From contig NC_010397.1 in the NCBI RefSeq assembly GCF_000069185.1, positions 3,100,001 to 3,164,000 on the forward strand: a stretch of DNA of 64,000 nucleotides. Reading direction: 5' to 3'. This DNA is from Mycobacteroides abscessus ATCC 19977. GTDB lineage: Bacteria; Actinomycetota; Actinomycetes; Mycobacteriales; Mycobacteriaceae. Position 1 is the stretch's first letter. Every line of letters starts with the position of its first letter. Below the pieces are notes generated by a model. The model worked only from the letters and a program-made list of their open reading frames with translations, was not told the DNA's origin and did no database searches. This document shows positions 61,362-64,000 of this stretch, one piece after another. The translations under genes were made by a program, and so were the position numbers.

Positions 61362-61379
61362 ACTAGAACGTGTTCTAGT
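61362..61379. promoter_or_regulatory. KstR operator (ACTAGAAC-GT-GTTCTAGT)
   Basis: The 14-bp core TAGAACGTGTTCTA (61364-61377) fits the KstR consensus TNNAACNNGTTNNA exactly and has extended symmetry. It overlaps the -35 area of the CMD gene and lies about 90 bp before the DUF3558 gene. KstR represses steroid-degradation genes in mycobacteria. Confidence 0.85.
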
Positions 61380-61461
61380 GTTTTCGATGTTCCGTAGGAG
61401 ACGACGAGGCGCACCGCTAGACTTCGGCGCACCGCGGCCGACCAGATTGAGGTGACTTCGC

Positions 61462-62082
61462 ATGGCCCAACGGGCAGCCCTTGTCCGAGCTGGAATCTGC
61501 GTCGCCCTGGTGGCGCTGGTGCTGAGCATCGTTACCGTCTGGCGCACCGCCCCCGCGGAGCACACCGCGAGCGCGCCGGTTCAGCTCAGGTTCTCCACCG
61601 CACCCATGACCGGGCCCGCGAACACGGGCGCCACCACCACGATCAAATGGCCGGTCGTTCCGGTCACCGATCCTCGCCCGTTCGACCCCTGCTTCGATAT
61701 CCCCAGTTCGGTCATCGCCGCCGCAGGACTCGACCAGACACCGCCGGCGCCCGAGGAAGGGCTGCGCTGCCGCTACGACTCGCGTAACAACTATCAGTTG
61801 GCCGTCGAGGCAGTCGTGTGGCGCACCTACGAAGACTCGCTGCCTGCCGATGGCGTGGAGACCACCATCGCCGGTCACCGCGCGGCCGAATACAACATCA
61901 TGAAGCCGACCGACTGGAACAACCAGTGGTGGGTGTCGTGCATGATCACGTTCAAGACGAGTTACGGCGTGGTCCAGCAGTCGCTGTACTACGCGTCGCA
62001 GAAGTACTCCCCCGACGGCCCCGGCTGTCTCGTGGAGAATCGTCGGGTCGCAAATATTCTCGCGCCCTCCTACAAATTCTGA
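61462..62082 (+). CDS. DUF3558-like exported/membrane protein (Rv2799 type)
   Basis: A 206-residue protein with an N-terminal membrane anchor (residues 8-30), a Pro/Thr-rich linker and a DUF3558-like domain with FDPCFDIP, CRYDSRNNYQL and CMITF cysteines. Rv2799 lies at the same place and I recall it as a KstR regulon member. TAGACT (61418-61423) is a possible -10. The stop codon is in a tandem duplication. Confidence 0.75.
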   Translation: MAQRAALVRAGICVALVALVLSIVTVWRTAPAEHTASAPVQLRFSTAPMTGPANTGATTTIKWPVVPVTDPRPFDPCFDIPSSVIAAAGLDQTPPAPEEGLRCRYDSRNNYQLAVEAVVWRTYEDSLPADGVETTIAGHRAAEYNIMKPTDWNNQWWVSCMITFKTSYGVVQQSLYYASQKYSPDGPGCLVENRRVANILAPSYKF

Positions 62083-62104
62083 GACCGGCAAATTCTGAGA
62101 CCGG
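62073..62104. repeat. Tandem 16-bp repeat over the DUF3558 stop codon
   Basis: CAAATTCTGAGACCGG is repeated exactly at 62073-62088 and 62089-62104. The first copy contains the coding stop TGA. Confidence 0.95.
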
Positions 62105-62108
62105 CCGG

Positions 62109-62378
62109 TTAGCCGCGCGCCGCGATGCGTGCCAGCACTTCGGGCCGCCGCAATGGAGGCACGGTCTTGGGCGGCTGACGACGCGCCGGCAGTGACCCCA
62201 GCAGCCGCATCGTGGTGGCGGTAACCTCGGCCACCGCCTGCTCGAATGCCTCCCGATTGGCGTCGGAGGTCTTCTGGATTCCGCTGATCTTGCGGACGTA
62301 TTGCCGTGCCGCCGCCTCGATCTCCTGATCGGTCGCCGCAGGCTCGAGTCCGCGCAGCTCGGTGATGTTCCTGCACAT
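62109..62378 (-). CDS. DUF2277 protein
   Basis: An 89-residue protein with the MCRNITELRGLEPAAT start and ARQYVRKISGIQKTS typical for DUF2277, which is helical and of unknown function. The ATG at 62378 has TACTGT seven bases upstream (62386-62391). The upstream frame is rejected. Confidence 0.88.
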   Translation of the reverse strand: MCRNITELRGLEPAATDQEIEAAARQYVRKISGIQKTSDANREAFEQAVAEVTATTMRLLGSLPARRQPPKTVPPLRRPEVLARIAARG

Positions 62379-62459
62379 ATCTACGACAGTAGAAACAGAT
62401 TCCGGAAGACGCCATGCCCCACCCACCGGTTAGTTCACATGCGCGTGTATACGTAAGTC

Positions 62460-63701
62460 ATGCCAGTGACGTCATCGGAGCCGTCTAGCGCCGGGTCCAA
62501 CGCCCTTCATACCAGCGGTTCATCGCAACGCGACCGTGTCGCCGCTGCCGCCCACGAGGTGCTCGCCAAACATCCCCCCGCGACGACGCCGGTGACCGAC
62601 CTATTGGGCGCCGTCTACGACGCGGGCCTGGCCTGGGTACATTTCCCGGTCGGCCTGGGTGGCCTGGACGCGCCGCCGGCGCTGCAGGCCGTTTCCGACA
62701 CCATCCTGCGCGCGGCCGGTGTGCCAGACCCCTTGTTTGTCAACGTGATCGGGTATGGCATGGCAGCGCCGACGGTACTAGCGCATGGACAACCGGAATT
62801 GATCCGGCGGATCCTGCGTCCCCTGTTCACCGGTGAAGAGCTGTGGTGTCAGCTCTTCAGCGAGCCGGGTGCCGGCTCCGATTTGGCAGGCCTGGCCACC
62901 CGCGCGGTACGCGACGGCGATGAGTGGGTGATCAACGGTCAGAAGGTGTGGACCTCGGGGGCGCATCAGGCGCGCTGGGCCTTGTTGGTGGCCCGCAGCA
63001 ATCCCGACGTGGCCAAGCATCGGGGCCTGACCTACTTCGTCGTCGACATGACCGATCCCGGCGTCGAGGTCCGTCCCCTGCGCCAGATGACCGGCGACGC
63101 CGAGTTCAACGAGGTCTATCTCACCGATGTCCGCATCCCGGACGCACACCGCCTGGGCAACGAGGGCGATGGCTGGCGGGTGTCGATGACCACGTTGATG
63201 AACGAGCGCAGCGCACTGGGTGGCGCCTTCGATCACGGCCGCGGCGGTGGCTCGATCGGCAATGCCCTCAATCTGTGGAAGCAGCGCCCCGATCTGCACA
63301 CTCCCGAGCTGCGGGCCAAGCTGACGAATCTTTTCGTACGCTCGGAAGGCAACCGCTACGGCACACAGATGAGGATCGCCGCCCAGGGCGATGCGCCTAT
63401 GGGTCCCGAAGGATCTATCGGCAAGCTGATGGGCGCGGAACTCAACCAGCAGATCTACGACTTCTGTGTTGAACTGCTGGGCATCGAGGCGACCCTGTAC
63501 GCCTCCTATGACATGCGCCGGGTGGTGGAAGACGACCGGCGTGCCGACACCATGTGGGCCTTCCTGCGATCCAAGGCCAACACCATCGAAGGCGGTACCT
63601 CCGACGTGATGCGCAACATCATCGGAGAACGCGTACTCGGATTGCCCGGCGATATTCGGGTCGACACCGACAAAGCCTGGAAGGACGTGCCCCGCGGATG
63701 A
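62460..63701 (+). CDS. Acyl-CoA dehydrogenase
   Basis: A 413-residue FAD enzyme of the FadE type. QLFSEPGAGSDLAGL, VWTSGAHQARW, the C-terminal EGGTSDVMRNIIGERVLGLP and Glu near it match catalytic and flavin sites. It overlaps the start of another acyl-CoA dehydrogenase as ATGA, and paired FadE genes often form heterotetramers with steroid or branched acyl-CoA substrates. Confidence 0.92.
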   Translation: MPVTSSEPSSAGSNALHTSGSSQRDRVAAAAHEVLAKHPPATTPVTDLLGAVYDAGLAWVHFPVGLGGLDAPPALQAVSDTILRAAGVPDPLFVNVIGYGMAAPTVLAHGQPELIRRILRPLFTGEELWCQLFSEPGAGSDLAGLATRAVRDGDEWVINGQKVWTSGAHQARWALLVARSNPDVAKHRGLTYFVVDMTDPGVEVRPLRQMTGDAEFNEVYLTDVRIPDAHRLGNEGDGWRVSMTTLMNERSALGGAFDHGRGGGSIGNALNLWKQRPDLHTPELRAKLTNLFVRSEGNRYGTQMRIAAQGDAPMGPEGSIGKLMGAELNQQIYDFCVELLGIEATLYASYDMRRVVEDDRRADTMWAFLRSKANTIEGGTSDVMRNIIGERVLGLPGDIRVDTDKAWKDVPRG

Positions 63702-63787
63702 GCGCCAGCGAAGACCATCAAACCCGGATGAGCGCCAGCGAAGACAATCAAACCCGGATGAGCGCCAGCGAAGACAATCAGGCCCAG
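63698..63787 (+). repeat. Three tandem in-frame 30-bp repeats at the acyl-CoA dehydrogenase start
   Basis: Units at 63698-63727, 63728-63757 and 63758-63787 differ at only a few bases. All begin ATGAGCGCCAGCGAAGAC and keep the reading frame. Confidence 0.95.
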
Positions 63788-64000
63788 ATCAATGAATTCG
63801 AGTTCACCGAAGAACACGGCGACCTGCGCTCGCTGGTACGCAGCTGGTGTGAACGGGTCTGGACACCCAAGCACGTGCGCCAGATTGCCGAGGCTGGATC
63901 AGTGGATCTGGATGCCTGGCGCGCCCTCGGCTCCGAACTGGGTGTGGTGGGCCTAAGTCTGCCCGAACAGCATGGCGGCGGTGGGTTGGGTGTCATCGAA
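63698..64000 (+). CDS. Acyl-CoA dehydrogenase, N-terminal part (runs off window)
   Basis: The frame starts at the ATG overlapping the previous stop and continues past the end. Three in-frame copies of MSASEDxQTR-like decapeptides precede the normal N-terminus NEFEFTEEHGDLRSLVRSW, and GLSLPEQHGGGGLG is FAD-linked family sequence. Each repeat has its own ATG, so the real start may be 63698, 63728 or 63758. Partner of the previous FadE. Confidence 0.85.
   Translation, partial: MSASEDHQTRMSASEDNQTRMSASEDNQAQINEFEFTEEHGDLRSLVRSWCERVWTPKHVRQIAEAGSVDLDAWRALGSELGVVGLSLPEQHGGGGLGVIE

Noticed and set aside
63698..63787. Possible CRISPR-like array
   Set aside because: Direct repeats have no spacers and lie in a reading frame; tandem duplication is the simpler explanation.

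Overview
The window is chromosomal DNA of a rapidly growing mycobacterium, most likely Mycobacteroides (M. abscessus/M. chelonae group). The evidence is high GC content, actinobacterial promoter signals, and gene order that follows the M. tuberculosis Rv2732c-Rv2799 block: miaB, recX-recA, DUF3046, glycosyltransferase, ephG, pspM-pspA-clgR, pgsA, argA, ftsK, rnj-dapA-thyX, dfrA-thyA, dapB, ald, pepR-pnp-lppU-rpsO-ribF, mntR, truB-pptT-pptH. recA has no intein. Species is inferred from memory of synteny and protein similarity; no search was run.

Layout. 1-6156: miaB with membrane proteins, then a gluABCD-type amino-acid ABC importer joined by stop/start overlaps. 6157-9124: a CGNR regulator divergent from a VOC/PNPOx/DUF1348 cluster, and a small secreted protein. 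9126-12284: recX-recA with an SOS box and a RecA-NDp promoter, DUF3046 and a glycosyltransferase. 12326-15808: two tandem limonene-epoxide-hydrolase-like genes, then the clgR-pspA-pspM envelope-stress locus with a SigE-like promoter. 15958-22305: HTH regulator/SDR pair with a palindromic operator, pgsA, argA, ftsK. 22432-25758: an MpaB-type oxygenase flanked by two paralogous secreted proteins, and a TetR regulator. 26397-33676: mycofactocin-type SDR, methyltransferase, RNase J, dapA, thyX, YceI, YcaQ-like. 33673-35647: dsbA-like, dfrA and thyA. 35722-39305: PapA-like acyltransferase, small proteins, dapB. 40197-44187: SulP-carbonic anhydrase fusion, then aldR/ald. 44230-48488: diiron oxygenase with flavin monooxygenase, SDR, DUF2182. 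48518-55588: pepR, pnp, lppU, rpsO, ribF, mntR, DUF4262. 55698-58356: a type VII secretion toxin cassette. 58360-64000: truB-pptT-pptH, a KstR-boxed CMD gene, DUF3558 and DUF2277 genes, and two acyl-CoA dehydrogenase genes (the second cut by the window end).

The strongest candidate for an undescribed system is the four-gene cassette at 55698-58356: two WXG100 genes, a 433-residue protein with an ESX-like N-terminus, hydrophobic middle and predicted polymorphic-toxin type 37 C-terminus, and a translationally coupled probable immunity protein made of two copies of one domain. It has the architecture of EsxF-EsxE-CpnT-IFT but a different toxin and immunity domain, and sits between housekeeping genes.

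Two further themes recur. More than twenty genes have a TANNNT -10 element 6-7 nt before the start codon, predicting leaderless transcripts and fixing many starts. Four short tandem repeats lie exactly on gene termini (mpaB, thyX, DUF3558 gene, acyl-CoA dehydrogenase start).
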